From positions 1 to 64,000 of the forward strand of contig NZ_CP023069.1 in the NCBI RefSeq assembly GCF_002288525.1: DNA of 64,000 bases, read 5' to 3'. Below the pieces are notes generated by a model. The model saw only the letters and a program-made list of their open reading frames with translations. It ran no database searches and was not told where the DNA came from. This DNA is from Sinorhizobium sojae CCBAU 05684. Lineage in GTDB: Bacteria; Pseudomonadota; Alphaproteobacteria; Rhizobiales; Rhizobiaceae. Both the position numbers and the translations under genes were made by a program. Positions 36,262 to 45,042 of this stretch are shown here, piece after piece. The first letter of the stretch is position 1. Every line of letters begins with the position of its first letter.

Positions 36262-36384
36262 CACGACGACGGGGCCGGCAGTTGCCTTCGGTGGACGCGG
36301 CCCGGAGCGGAGAGCTCGCAGGAACGCTAGCTGCGGTTTGATCAGCAAGGAAAGTCGGTTTCCGACATTCCGACGCTATCCCTT

Positions 36385-36636
36385 TTAATAGCACGATTGT
36401 GGCCGATATCCGCGCGCTCGCTTCTGGCGCGCCAGGACAAGGAAGCGGCTAATCGCTTGGCGGTCATTGTCAAACAGATGGATGCGTTCCTGGCCGCGCG
36501 TGCCGATGCGTCCCCAGCGCCGAATGAGTGCAGCGCCGCCGAAGAGATCCGGCTCGACAGACAATTGGTAAAAGCGCGCCATATTGCTGCTGGCGTCGGT
36601 GCGCTGAACATAAAGGTGGAACCAATGTTGCGTCAT
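36385..36636 (-). CDS. WGR-domain protein
   Basis: This 83-residue protein is almost entirely a WGR domain: MARFYQLSVEPDLFGGAALI followed by RRWGRIGTRGQERIHLFD and a helix of basic residues. WGR domains bind nucleic acids or occur with PARP and MolR-like proteins; stand-alone copies are common on rhizobial plasmids. The function is unknown. It lies alone between the IS21-like end and an XRE regulator gene. Confidence 0.8.
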   Translation of the reverse strand: MTQHWFHLYVQRTDASSNMARFYQLSVEPDLFGGAALIRRWGRIGTRGQERIHLFDNDRQAISRFLVLARQKRARGYRPQSCY

Positions 36637-36937
36637 GGATCCAAGATTGGCCGGACTATGCGCAGACGTCCAACGACATTTTTGAATCGATCATCCCTGA
36701 CCGATTCAAGATGTTGATGTCGACCTTTGGAGTGTCAGCGACAAGGATCCCAAAAACAAAAGTCCCGGTCCGTTCCCGTTTTCCACTCCGCCTTTGGCGG
36801 AGCGAAGCAGGCGGAGGCCTGAACGCGCTACGCCATTGCGCCGAAGAGAAGGCCGGAGCCTGTGGTAAACGGGAGCGGGGCGGCTGCCGTTTTTCACTGC
36901 GAGATAGCCATGACGTGCAAAGGCGGAGCGCGCCAGT
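36637..36937. other. Gene-free gap between WGR and XRE genes
   Basis: No frame with family motifs is present on either strand. The segment probably contains the promoter of the WGR gene. Confidence 0.4.
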
Positions 36938-37432
36938 TTAGCGGCTTTCGCCGTTGCTAGTGACGACAGAGCCGGCCGATGGCTCGCCCGGCGTCATGCG
37001 TTTCATCAGCCGGATTAAATCGCGAATGGTGTCATGCGGCAGAGATTCAACGAGCTTCGTCAGCGTCCTGCGGTCCTCTGCTTCTTCCGGCGTCTTGCCC
37101 CACAGGTGGGGACCTACCTCAAAGATCATGTCGAGAGGCGTGAAGCCCGTGATCTCACAGAGGTGAATCAGGCGGGGGACGGTCATTCGAGATTCTGACC
37201 GTTCGTACCGCCCGTAGACGGATACGGATAACCCCAATAATTGCGCTGCGTCGGCGCGGCTGATGCCTTTTTTCTCGCGGGCCTTCTTGAGCCAAGCCGA
37301 GATTTTTTCGTCCATCTCCTTTGCGGTAAGAATGCCGTCGAAGCCGGGTTGGCGATAAACCGGCCTCTCAAGTTCCGGATCGGTAGTTTCAACCAAGCCC
37401 CGCGAGCTCATTAAGCTGTTAAAATCAATCAC
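36938..37432 (-). CDS. XRE-family transcriptional regulator
   Basis: This 164-residue protein has a central helix-turn-helix of XRE type: KKAREKKGISRADAAQLLGL, then VYGRYERSESRMTVPRL (about residues 50-95). A C-terminal helical region ends with a short charged tail. The target is unknown. It lies next to the mobilization region and might control it, but this is only positional. Confidence 0.85.
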   Translation of the reverse strand: MIDFNSLMSSRGLVETTDPELERPVYRQPGFDGILTAKEMDEKISAWLKKAREKKGISRADAAQLLGLSVSVYGRYERSESRMTVPRLIHLCEITGFTPLDMIFEVGPHLWGKTPEEAEDRRTLTKLVESLPHDTIRDLIRLMKRMTPGEPSAGSVVTSNGESR

Positions 37433-37549
37433 CGACCTTACCTTTTATGAACCGCCCCTCAGCGGATATTATGCACCATTGAAGCAGCTTGGCACGTGCC
37501 TCTCTGGTGAAGTACAGCGGTTTTCCCTCCCTAATTGGGGGGAATTCCG

Positions 37550-37810
37550 ATGGCAAACTCTCGTAATGCACTGAAGCGAAATGCTTCGGCAAGTGGCAAA
37601 GCGTGTACCCGCAAGTTGAAGCCTCAAAAATCGTGGAGCGGGAAAAAGCAATTAGCGATTCTTGACCGCTATAATCTTCCAACCATCAGACTTCGCTTGA
37701 AAAACAGCCTCGATTTGCGTCTTACCTTCGACCCAACTGAGCTTCGCAGTCAATTCGCAAGCCAGCTCGGTGTCAGCGATTCGAATGCAGCGCTCGACCC
37801 TCACCTCTGA
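37550..37810 (+). CDS. Small basic hypothetical protein
   Basis: This 86-residue protein (MANSRNALKRNASASGKACT onward) is lysine- and arginine-rich at the N-terminus. A GGGGGGAA sequence 6 bases upstream may serve as a ribosome binding site. I recognise no family. It could be a chance frame. Confidence 0.4.
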   Translation: MANSRNALKRNASASGKACTRKLKPQKSWSGKKQLAILDRYNLPTIRLRLKNSLDLRLTFDPTELRSQFASQLGVSDSNAALDPHL

Positions 37811-37894
37811 TCCATTGCCATGCTTGCTTAGATCCCATTCGGCTAACTCGAAGAGCTGGATCTTGGCTTGATCGTCCGTCGGCCACGTACGCTC

Positions 37895-38044
37895 TTAGGG
37901 TACGGCCCGCGCCATATTCGCTTGAGGCGCAATGGTTTCGGAAAGCTTGCTCACCTCGACCTGCTGACTTCCAAGATGAGGAGCAAGACAAACGCCGAGA
38001 ACGCAGCCGCCGGCTGCGCCAAGCAAGAATCCGCGGCCTAGCAT
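37895..38044 (-). CDS. Small membrane or secreted protein
   Basis: This 49-residue frame starts MLGRGFLLGAAGGCVLGVCL, a hydrophobic N-terminus that suits a membrane anchor or signal peptide. It ends TIAPQANMARAVP. It starts 3 bases after the stop of the VirC2-like gene, so it is probably translated from the same message. The family is unknown. Confidence 0.55.
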   Translation of the reverse strand: MLGRGFLLGAAGGCVLGVCLAPHLGSQQVEVSKLSETIAPQANMARAVP

Positions 38045-38047
38045 CGA

Positions 38048-38488
38048 TCAGTAGCCGTTATCTTTAAGGAACTGATCGATCGAAGCCTTCATGATGACCG
38101 TCATCTTCACATCGTTGTCGAGGGCGGCCTTTTGAAGCCGCATCTTCGTGTCGTAATCCAGCGGGCAGTTGACGTAGTGCTTGGATTCCCGATCGCGGGC
38201 CCTCTTCAGATCACGCAAGCGAACTCTCGAATCCTCACGCTGCAGCGCTTTCGTCACAGCCCTTTCGCGTCGCGCTTCGTCCGTCGGTGCGATCAGGCGG
38301 CTTACGGGCTTTTCAGCCTCAGCACTGGGTGGTTCAGGCCGTTTTGGCTGATGTTCAGCCAGGGGCTTCTCTTTCTGGACCTCAGGCGCCTTTGTTGCTG
38401 AACCTTCCTGTGTCGCCGCCTGATCCGCGGGACGGCTGCGACGCGGCGCGACTGCAAAGTCCGAAACCGTCGTTTGCCCTTTAGCCAT
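38048..38488 (-). CDS. VirC2-like ribbon-helix-helix protein
   Basis: This 146-residue protein has a long charged, proline-rich N-terminus and a C-terminal ribbon-helix-helix-like region (KHYVNCPLDYDTKMRLQKAA, then MTVIMKASIDQFLKDNGY). It overlaps the upstream ParA/VirC1-like gene by 8 bases. Together they resemble the VirC1-VirC2 pair, which promotes relaxosome assembly at a transfer origin. Nearness to mobC and the relaxase supports this. Identity is at the level of family resemblance only. Confidence 0.6.
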   Translation of the reverse strand: MAKGQTTVSDFAVAPRRSRPADQAATQEGSATKAPEVQKEKPLAEHQPKRPEPPSAEAEKPVSRLIAPTDEARRERAVTKALQREDSRVRLRDLKRARDRESKHYVNCPLDYDTKMRLQKAALDNDVKMTVIMKASIDQFLKDNGY

Positions 38489-39194
38489 TTGCTACCCCCG
38501 TTTCTTCATCCGCCAAAAGTGCCTCGATGTCGCCCACCAGATTCATCACTTCCGCTCGCCCCTTTTTCACCGAGTCTGTGAGATCGAGCATTTGCAGCGT
38601 GCCATAGCCATTTCGAATTTCGCGATAGCAGTTGCGTTCCATGAGCTCCGTAGCGAGCAAATAAGAGTCGTAACCGCCCTCTTGCAGGTTCTGCACGAAC
38701 GGTCTGACCAGGCGATAGGCTTCCAAATATTTCGCTGGCATCGTGATCCTGGTGACGAAGTTTGCATGGGGGATAACCCTCCCCACTTTGTCGGAGATGT
38801 CGGCCGTGTCTGCGGCCGCCTGTCCTGCCGCCTTGATTTCGTCCTGGTTTGGCTGAATCGGGGTCAGCACGATATGCGACCCCGCAATGATCGTGTCCCT
38901 CAGAACAGTGTCCTGGCCGGGCGAGTCCATCAAGACGACGTCGAACTTGTTCGCGTCGTTTTCGAGGAGCTGTTGAACGGTCGTCTGCCGTGCCGCGGTG
39001 ATAAGCTCAATGTTATCAGGCAGGTTGTCTTTCGCCTCACAGCGCTTCCACCATTCCTGAAGGTTTTGGCGGCCGTCTGCGTCAATGAGGAGGACCCGCT
39101 TTCCCTGAAGGGCATATTCGCCGGCGATTAAAATGACCGCGGTTGTCTTTCCTGCCCCACCCTTGCCGCTCACGGCAGATATACAAAGTGGCAT
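38481..39194 (-). CDS. ParA-family ATPase, VirC1-like
   Basis: This 237-residue protein is a ParA/MinD-type ATPase with deviant Walker A ISAVSGKGGAGKTTAVILIA and Walker B-like VVLMDSPGQDTVLRDTII. The C-terminal segment ELMERNCYREIRNG resembles VirC1, which recruits the relaxosome to the cell pole. The ATG at 39194 (MPLCISAV) follows an AGGGAG site. A frame beginning 21 bases earlier is less likely. It is divergent from mobC across the predicted oriT. Confidence 0.75.
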   Translation of the reverse strand: MPLCISAVSGKGGAGKTTAVILIAGEYALQGKRVLLIDADGRQNLQEWWKRCEAKDNLPDNIELITAARQTTVQQLLENDANKFDVVLMDSPGQDTVLRDTIIAGSHIVLTPIQPNQDEIKAAGQAAADTADISDKVGRVIPHANFVTRITMPAKYLEAYRLVRPFVQNLQEGGYDSYLLATELMERNCYREIRNGYGTLQMLDLTDSVKKGRAEVMNLVGDIEALLADEETGVANG

Positions 39195-39543
39195 ATGTCG
39201 CAACTCCCTTCGCAAGTCTGCGAGAGCAGGCCGTGAGGTTTCGCGGCATCTTCACATTGTGCGTGCGAAACATGCCACTACCTTACGGTGTGGTCAATCG
39301 GACCAAAACTAACATACATCCACATCGTGTGAGCAATCTTCCCCACGATATGAAACCAGCGCCCCATGACCACATGGTGGTAAAACTACGTGCTACAAAC
39401 TCGTGTGAAGTTTCAACACGACACCGGAATGTGATTGACGCGTGCGATGCCTAGCCTCCTTTGCGGATCGGGTGCGGCGTCATCCAAACGTGCCGCTAGT
39501 TCAGTGAACCCCGGAACCGCGTGGGGCCGGCTTTCACGCTCAG

Positions 39544-39669
39544 CCGGAAGCAGCAAGGGGCGAAGAGCGAAGCGTCCCTTGCTGCGGACAAAGGCCTCAA
39601 AGGCGGCTTCCGGAGGTGAACCCTGGGGGAGCGTTCCCTCGATAAGCGGACGGGCCGGAGGCCGGCCCG
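39544..39669. other. Highly structured intergenic segment next to oriT
   Basis: A perfect 10-bp hairpin, GCAGCAAGGG with CCCTTGCTGC (39550-39559 and 39576-39585), lies inside a longer pairing CCGGAA with TTCCGG. A second hairpin, CGGGCCGG with CCGGCCCG (39651-39669), follows. The segment probably forms relaxosome structure or a regulatory RNA. No open frame explains it. Confidence 0.5.
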
Positions 39670-39701
39670 TAAAGGCAAACGGTCGAGCAGTGGGGCGACA
39701 G

Positions 39702-39750
39702 CTCTAAATTGTTTAGTTGAATTCCCCTTACAATTTAGAGGGGCAGGATA
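39702..39750 (-). other. Predicted origin of transfer with IncP-like nick site
   Basis: The perfect inverted repeat CTCTAAATTGT (39702-39712) and ACAATTTAGAG (39730-39740) abuts TATCCTGCCC on the minus strand (39750 to 39741), which equals the nick region of IncP-type (MOBP) origins. By analogy the nick falls between 39744 and 39743. mobC and the relaxase gene start just downstream. Confidence 0.75.
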
Positions 39751-39838
39751 CGGAAAAATGTGCTACGCCATTTTCCTGCAATCGTGGGACGAGCCCTCGA
39801 TCATCTGACGCAAGCGCCAGTAGGGGGCCAACGGCCAA

Positions 39839-40240
39839 ATGGATGACGGGAAATTCAACGCTCTTCTCGAGCCGACGAAGAAAGATCGCACTGTGCATGT
39901 CCGCGTCACGGCCGACGAACATGCGGCGATCGAGAAGGCCGCCGAGAGTGCCGGCATGACGGTGTCCAGCTTTTTCCGGTCGCTGCTTTTGGAGGGGGCA
40001 GGGGTCAAGCCGATGTTGACCGGCGATGACCGCCTGGTCATGGCGGCTCTGCTCGAAGACATGCGGATGATCGGGATCAACCTGAACCAGGTTGCCAGGG
40101 CGCTCAACAGCGGCCGCGGGGTCCACCCAAGCGAATTGGACATCAACCTTGAGAACGTGCAGCGGGTGCAAGCGGCAGTGATGAGCGAGCTACGTGCTCT
40201 GACGCGGCGAGCTGGTTATCAGCGCCGAGGGGAGAAATAG
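39839..40240 (+). CDS. mobC: MobC-like relaxosome accessory protein
   Basis: This 133-residue protein has a ribbon-helix-helix N-terminus (RTVHVRVTADEHAAIEKAAE) and the MobC-family stretch MIGINLNQVARALNSGRG. It should bind oriT and assist the relaxase. The relaxase gene starts 4 bases after its stop. It begins 89 bases after the predicted nick site. Confidence 0.88.
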   Translation: MDDGKFNALLEPTKKDRTVHVRVTADEHAAIEKAAESAGMTVSSFFRSLLLEGAGVKPMLTGDDRLVMAALLEDMRMIGINLNQVARALNSGRGVHPSELDINLENVQRVQAAVMSELRALTRRAGYQRRGEK

Positions 40241-40243
40241 CCT

Positions 40244-42745
40244 TTGGAAATCTTCTTCGGCGCATTCACGAGCGAATGGGAGCAGCGGCGCGTAGCGCTG
40301 CTACACGAAATGTCGTCCGACGGGCGCGGCGCTTCGGCCGAGGAAGAGATGCGAAAGCGTCTGAAGCAGTTGGCTCAACTCGGCGCTGCAGGTGGCGGCG
40401 GAGGCGCAGGCGGGGCTTCCGGTGGACGTGGATTCGCATCGAAGGGCAGGGGGGCTCCTCAAGCGCAGGTGACGTCGGCGACAACGGTCGCCCGATCGAT
40501 CGAGGCGCGGCTAGGGGCGATAGCAAAGGGAAGCCAGCCGGCAGTCGTCAAGATGGCGTCATATGGCGGCGGTGCTCGGGTCGGTGCGATGCTGAATTAT
40601 GTGTCCCGTGGCGGCGAACTGAAGGTGGAGAACCAGAACGGCAGGATCCTCGAGGGGCGGGAAGAACTCGCACGCATCCGTGGCGATTGGGATCACCTTT
40701 TTCAGAACCGCGCAGAAAGCCGCGACATCGGGAGTTTTTCCGTCGAGATCGCGGCGGCCGACTTTGCATCGGACGAGGCATTGCACGACCAGGTGAGGAG
40801 CACCCTGACGAGCGGCTTTGGCGATCGGCGCTATGCCTATGCGATCGAGAAGAATGAGCGCGGCTCCGTGACCGTTCAGGGGCTCGTCGTATTACGAAGC
40901 GGGCAGGGGGAGCGGCTGACGAGCGACGCGAAGGCGGCTGGCATCATCCAGGGCCGATACGACGCCAGCGCGGCCGCCGGCGAGGCTGCGGCGAAGTTCT
41001 CCTTTCAAGGCTACGGAAACGGCGTCGAGTTCGGCGCCAGCCGCTTGCGTGGGCTGGTCGAGCGGCATGAAGACGTTTGGGACGATCGCGGTCAGTCGAT
41101 AGCGAACGAGAAGGCCGCCGGCGACCTGGTGCAGAAGGAATGGCGCGGCGAGCTCCACAGCCGCAAGAGCCGCGACGTTATGCACGTCATCATGTCAGCT
41201 CGGGCCGGAACCGACGTGGCCGCATTCGAAGGCGCGGTGCGCGACTTCCTGGCGCAGCAGTTTGCCCGGCATCGGTATGTCTTCGCCATGCACGATCCGG
41301 CCAGCGATCCGAAAGAGGCAGGGGAGGGGGGGAAACGTCCGCACGTGCATGCACATGCCATCGTGGCAATGAAATCGGATTCCTGTGACCGCATCGAGAC
41401 GACGCCTGCCGTGTTTCGGGAATGGCGATCCGTTATGGCAGAGAAGGCACGGGAGCACGGCATTGAGATGGAAATGACTGATCGGCGCGAGTTTGCCAGC
41501 CCGCCGGCATTCACGCGCACCCAGGTCCGGCCGGTGAGCCGCGAAGGTCGCACGGAGCATGTCGGAACCAGCGAGGCGGCGCAGGCGAGATATGACGCCA
41601 AGCGCGCCGGCCGACGCACGGTCGCCAAAAGTGACAGGAGCCGGCAGTACATCATAACGGCGCAGGAATCGTGGCAGAAGGTCGCCCTGGCGGGTGGTGA
41701 CCGTCAAGTCGTGGCCTATGCCGCACAGCATCGAGATTACTTGGAATCCGGGCTTTCGATGGCACAAGCGGAAATGGGCGGCAGTGTTATTCGCGCGGAT
41801 TTTGGATCGGACTTCCGCATCAATTTGGCTACATTGCAGGAGATGGTTTTGGAGGGTCAGGAATTGCGCGAAATGTCACGAGCAGAGTTTGAGACATATG
41901 AGAAGAAGGTCGAGACGGCCTTGTTCAAGTTGGAGCGATCGGTCTCGGCAGACGATCGGGCGGACTTTGACGAGATAGCCGGCCTGGCCCGAGATTTCGT
42001 CAATCAGAAGCGTGAGCTGGTGGACCTCTACGCGCAGCGCAAAGAGGCGTTGGCGGAGCAAGGTGGCGAAGCGCCTCGCAGCGAGCCGCGTGATCCGGCC
42101 AATGACGAGTGGGACGCTGCGGTCGCCAAGCACGGCGAGGCTCTTGTTGAGGCCGGCAACGAGGCCATGATCGAAATCGAGCACTACCGAGAGGGACTTG
42201 ATCGGATCGAGACCGGCGAGTTTTCGGCCGACCGCAAAGACGGGATGCAACCCGGCCTTCAGCAGGCGCTCGAAAGGGCCGCGCAGTTGGCTGTCCAAGG
42301 AAACAGCTACCTCAGAGAGGTTGCCGATCAGGACCAAGATTTGCAACAGGCCATTGAACGCGCGGAAAGACAAGCCGAAGCGCAGGACCTACAGGATGAC
42401 GAGCGTGCAGACGTCAAGAACCGCGACGACGATCGGCCGATCGAAGGAAAGGACAAGGCGCCGGCGAATGTGGATGCTGCTGCTGCCGACCAGCGGCTCG
42501 AAGCTCGCGAGGAGCCTGATCAGCAGCCGATCGACAACGACACGCGCGAAGCTCACGAGTTAGCGTCCACGGTCGATGCTACAAATCGCCTACAAGATCG
42601 GCTAGATAAGGATAAGGAAGCCGCTCAGCGCAGCGGAGAAACGACGCGGACAGATCCCGCCCAACAGCATATTCCTCGTTTAGACGAGCTGGAGCGGGAA
42701 CAAATGCAACAGAGGAAACGCGACCGCGACGACCGGGACCGTTAA
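40244..42745 (+). CDS. MOBP-type relaxase
   Basis: This 833-residue protein should nick oriT and lead the strand into the recipient. An N-terminal Gly-rich linker precedes the relaxase domain (ASYGGGARVGAMLNYVSRGG). The metal-binding histidine cluster is GGKRPHVHAHAIVAMKSDS near residue 368. The C-terminal third is a very charged, Gln/Glu/Asp-rich coil ending in RDRDDRDR. The start is a TTG after GAGGGGAG, as no in-frame ATG lies near the mobC stop. No type IV secretion genes are in the window, so the plasmid may be mobilized by helpers. Confidence 0.87.
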   Translation: MEIFFGAFTSEWEQRRVALLHEMSSDGRGASAEEEMRKRLKQLAQLGAAGGGGGAGGASGGRGFASKGRGAPQAQVTSATTVARSIEARLGAIAKGSQPAVVKMASYGGGARVGAMLNYVSRGGELKVENQNGRILEGREELARIRGDWDHLFQNRAESRDIGSFSVEIAAADFASDEALHDQVRSTLTSGFGDRRYAYAIEKNERGSVTVQGLVVLRSGQGERLTSDAKAAGIIQGRYDASAAAGEAAAKFSFQGYGNGVEFGASRLRGLVERHEDVWDDRGQSIANEKAAGDLVQKEWRGELHSRKSRDVMHVIMSARAGTDVAAFEGAVRDFLAQQFARHRYVFAMHDPASDPKEAGEGGKRPHVHAHAIVAMKSDSCDRIETTPAVFREWRSVMAEKAREHGIEMEMTDRREFASPPAFTRTQVRPVSREGRTEHVGTSEAAQARYDAKRAGRRTVAKSDRSRQYIITAQESWQKVALAGGDRQVVAYAAQHRDYLESGLSMAQAEMGGSVIRADFGSDFRINLATLQEMVLEGQELREMSRAEFETYEKKVETALFKLERSVSADDRADFDEIAGLARDFVNQKRELVDLYAQRKEALAEQGGEAPRSEPRDPANDEWDAAVAKHGEALVEAGNEAMIEIEHYREGLDRIETGEFSADRKDGMQPGLQQALERAAQLAVQGNSYLREVADQDQDLQQAIERAERQAEAQDLQDDERADVKNRDDDRPIEGKDKAPANVDAAAADQRLEAREEPDQQPIDNDTREAHELASTVDATNRLQDRLDKDKEAAQRSGETTRTDPAQQHIPRLDELEREQMQQRKRDRDDRDR

Positions 42746-42750
42746 AGGAC

Positions 42751-42963
42751 ATGCTGAACGATAATAGGCAACAGTACGTCATCCAGAGCAATGATTCCAA
42801 AGGCGACGAATGGTTCGGCAAATTCTTCGGCGCCGTCGTTTTGTTCGTGTTGTTCCTTGCCGTCGCACGATATGTCCATGAATCTGTCATGGCCTGGTAC
42901 CGCGACACGACGATATGGCTGAACGCCGCCGCGACCTATGTGGCAGACTTCTGGCCCTTCTGA
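42751..42963 (+). CDS. Small single-span membrane protein of the mobilization operon
   Basis: This 70-residue protein has one strong hydrophobic segment, FFGAVVLFVLFLAVARYVHE, near its centre. It starts 5 bases after the relaxase stop and ends 20 bases before a terminator, so it is the last gene of the mobC-relaxase operon. The function is unknown. Confidence 0.7.
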   Translation: MLNDNRQQYVIQSNDSKGDEWFGKFFGAVVLFVLFLAVARYVHESVMAWYRDTTIWLNAAATYVADFWPF

Positions 42964-42983
42964 AGCTCCCGTTCTTTTTTCGA

Positions 42984-43010
42984 GATCGGCGTCAATCGCG
43001 CCGATCTTTT
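42984..43010 (+). terminator. Rho-independent terminator of the mobilization operon
   Basis: A perfect 8-bp stem, GATCGGCG with CGCCGATC around a 7-base loop, is followed by TTTT. It lies 20 bases after the stop of the small membrane protein gene. Confidence 0.85.
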
Positions 43011-43295
43011 CGCCGGACCTGACTGCTTCGGGTGGGGACCGGAAGCTCGGACGTCCCCCGGCTGAGGTCTGGTTCGCGCAAGGGAAACGGACTTTGGTTC
43101 TGGCTGCCTCTTCCTGGAAGCTGCATGAATGGCTGGTCGGTTTGCTGCCCTCCATCAGAGTTTCTGAGCGAGCCCTGCGTTGAATGACTGCGGGGCAGGA
43201 GCAGCTCACCTGCTGCTTTTCGCTCCGGCGGCCGGCTTTACCCATCCACAAAGTGCCTCCACATCACGCTTCACCCAAGCGGAGGGAATACACTT
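43011..43295. other. Gap after the mobilization operon
   Basis: No gene or clear signal was found between the terminator and the converging YeeE/YedE pair. Confidence 0.4.
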
Positions 43296-43736
43296 TCAAT
43301 TTGCCGAGTAGTTCGGAAGACGCTGGCGGTGTGATAAGCGGTAAACCAACATGCCGATCAGCATTGCCGCAACGAAGAGAACGGCCTCCCATCGCCCCGT
43401 CGACAATGCAGCGATAGCGGGGCCGGGGCAGAACCCCACCAGTCCCCAGCCGAGTCCGAACAAGGCCGCGCCAGTCACCAGTTTCCAATCGATCGATCTA
43501 TTCGTCGGCACATAGAAGCGGCTGTCAAGCAAGGGAGCCGAGCCGCGGCTGCGGATGATGTTGGCCACGGCAGAAGGGATCAGCGCGCCACCCATGACAA
43601 AGGCCAGCGTCGGGTCCCAGTTACCCGCGACATCGAGGAACGCCAGCACACGTCCGGGATTGATCATGTCGGAGATTACCAGACCCGCCCCGAAGATGAG
43701 CCCGCACACGATCGCTGCTAACATCTGGGCCCTCAT
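43296..43736 (-). CDS. YeeE/YedE-family sulfur transporter, second half (DUF6691-like)
   Basis: This 146-residue membrane protein has segments AAIVCGLIFGAGLVISDM, AALFGLGWGLVGFCPGPAIA and VLFVAAMLIGMLVYRL. GLGWGLVGFCPGP is a conserved motif of the second subunit in YeeE/YedE-type thiosulfate or sulfur-compound transporters. The start at 43736 overlaps the stop of the upstream half by 4 bases. Such pairs usually lie beside BigR-type regulators and sulfur dioxygenases, which are not seen here. Confidence 0.85.
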   Translation of the reverse strand: MRAQMLAAIVCGLIFGAGLVISDMINPGRVLAFLDVAGNWDPTLAFVMGGALIPSAVANIIRSRGSAPLLDSRFYVPTNRSIDWKLVTGAALFGLGWGLVGFCPGPAIAALSTGRWEAVLFVAAMLIGMLVYRLSHRQRLPNYSAN

Positions 43737-44173
43737 GGCTGGAATCCAAGGAGATGGCGGGTGACGAAGACCGTCGCGCCCGCAACGGCCATGAAGATTG
43801 CTGTGGCGGCAAGCGAACGCGGCGAAAGCCGCGCAAGCCCGCAAACGCCGTGGCCGCTCGTGCAGCCCGATCCGAGCCGGGTGCCATAGCCAACGATGAG
43901 TCCGGCGGCAATCAGCAGTGCTGGCGAAGACGTGAGCGTGATGTCGGGGTGGCGGACGAGGGCTGCCGCCAGCCAAGCGCCTGCGATGATGCCGGCGAGG
44001 AAACCCAGTCCCAACTTGCTGTCGCCGTCATGGGTCAAGCCGGCTGCGGCGGCCGCGAGGCCGGAAATCCCGGCTATCCTTCCGTTCAGCAGAAGGTAGA
44101 GGCCTGCCGACAGGCCGATCAGGAGGCCGCCTGCCAGGGGCCAGAGATAGTCTATTTCAGTCATTGCGCTCAC
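43733..44173 (-). CDS. YeeE/YedE-family sulfur transporter, first half
   Basis: This 146-residue membrane protein shows the family motif GTRLGSGCTSGHGVCGLARL, in which a cysteine handles the sulfur compound. Several Ala/Gly-rich membrane helices surround it. It is translationally coupled to the second half. The IS6 element begins 50 bases upstream and may have cut away its regulator or promoter. Confidence 0.87.
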   Translation of the reverse strand: MSAMTEIDYLWPLAGGLLIGLSAGLYLLLNGRIAGISGLAAAAAGLTHDGDSKLGLGFLAGIIAGAWLAAALVRHPDITLTSSPALLIAAGLIVGYGTRLGSGCTSGHGVCGLARLSPRSLAATAIFMAVAGATVFVTRHLLGFQP

Positions 44174-44223
44174 ACTACGTTCTCTGGTCGGACGTCGTTC
44201 TCCTCGGCCGGAGTAGAATCAAC

Positions 44224-45042
44224 GGCACTGTAAAGTTATCAGCGGATTGATGCAGCGATAGCTGGCGGGGACGGCTGTCAGGCTGCGGCGACACACGCGA
44301 TTTTGCTCCAGATTTGCATGGCGGCGTTACGCAGGTCTTGATGTTGAGCCGATGACAGCGTATTGCGGGGAAAGTGGAACAGGTTGGCATCGGATCATGG
44401 ATGGAAACGAACCGCTGAAGCTGGCGTGCCGACTTGAAGCGTTTCATGGTCCTTTCGCGTCGTCGGGTCGGCTGGTGCGAATTTTCCGCTCGATTATTTA
44501 GGCCTTTGTGCGACCGGTGTTCGACACCGGGCATGAGGTCGCGCCTGGCGGCATCATAGGACCGGAGCTTGTCGGTGATCATGACCCGTGGTGTCCGCCC
44601 TTGAGCCTTCAGCAACTTGCGCATCAGGCGCTTTGCCGCCTTGGCATTTCGGCGGCTTTGCACCAGCACTTCGAGGACGAAGCCGTCCTGATCGACGGCA
44701 CGCCAGAGCCACTGCTTCTTGCTATTGATGGCCACCACACATTCGTCGAGATGCCATTTGTCGCCCAGGCAGCCGGCTGACCGTCGCTTGATCTCCCGGG
44801 CGAAATGCCGTCCGAATTTCTCCGCCCAGCTTCGAATGGTCTGATGCGTGACGATGATGCCGCGGGACGCCAGCATGTCCTCAACCATGCGCAGGCTGAG
44901 CGGAAAGCGAAAGTAGAGCCATACCGCGTGCGCAATGATCTCAGCGGGATAGCGGTGGCGACGATAAAGCGGATCACGAGCAACTTCTGACATGGCCCAT
45001 GTACGCACATCTTCCTCAGCCGTCGGTTAACTTTACGGTGCC
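44224..45042 (-). mobile_element. IS6-family element, copy 1
   Basis: This 819-bp element has ends GGCACTGTAAAGTTA and GGCACCGTAAAGTTA inverted. No 8-bp target duplication is seen, since the flanking octamers differ. This suggests that recombination joined this copy to other DNA. A second copy lies at 52996-53814 in the same orientation. Confidence 0.9.
44278..44993 (-). pseudogene. IS6-family transposase, frameshifted near the C-terminus
   Basis: The DDE transposase begins MSEVARDPLYRRHRYPAEII and contains WHLDECVVAINSKKQWLWRA and VMITDKLRSYDAARRDL. A missing A near 44386 (relative to copy 2, GGCAATCGG) shifts the last 35 or so residues into another frame. The DDE core is kept, so activity cannot be ruled out. 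Confidence 0.85.
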
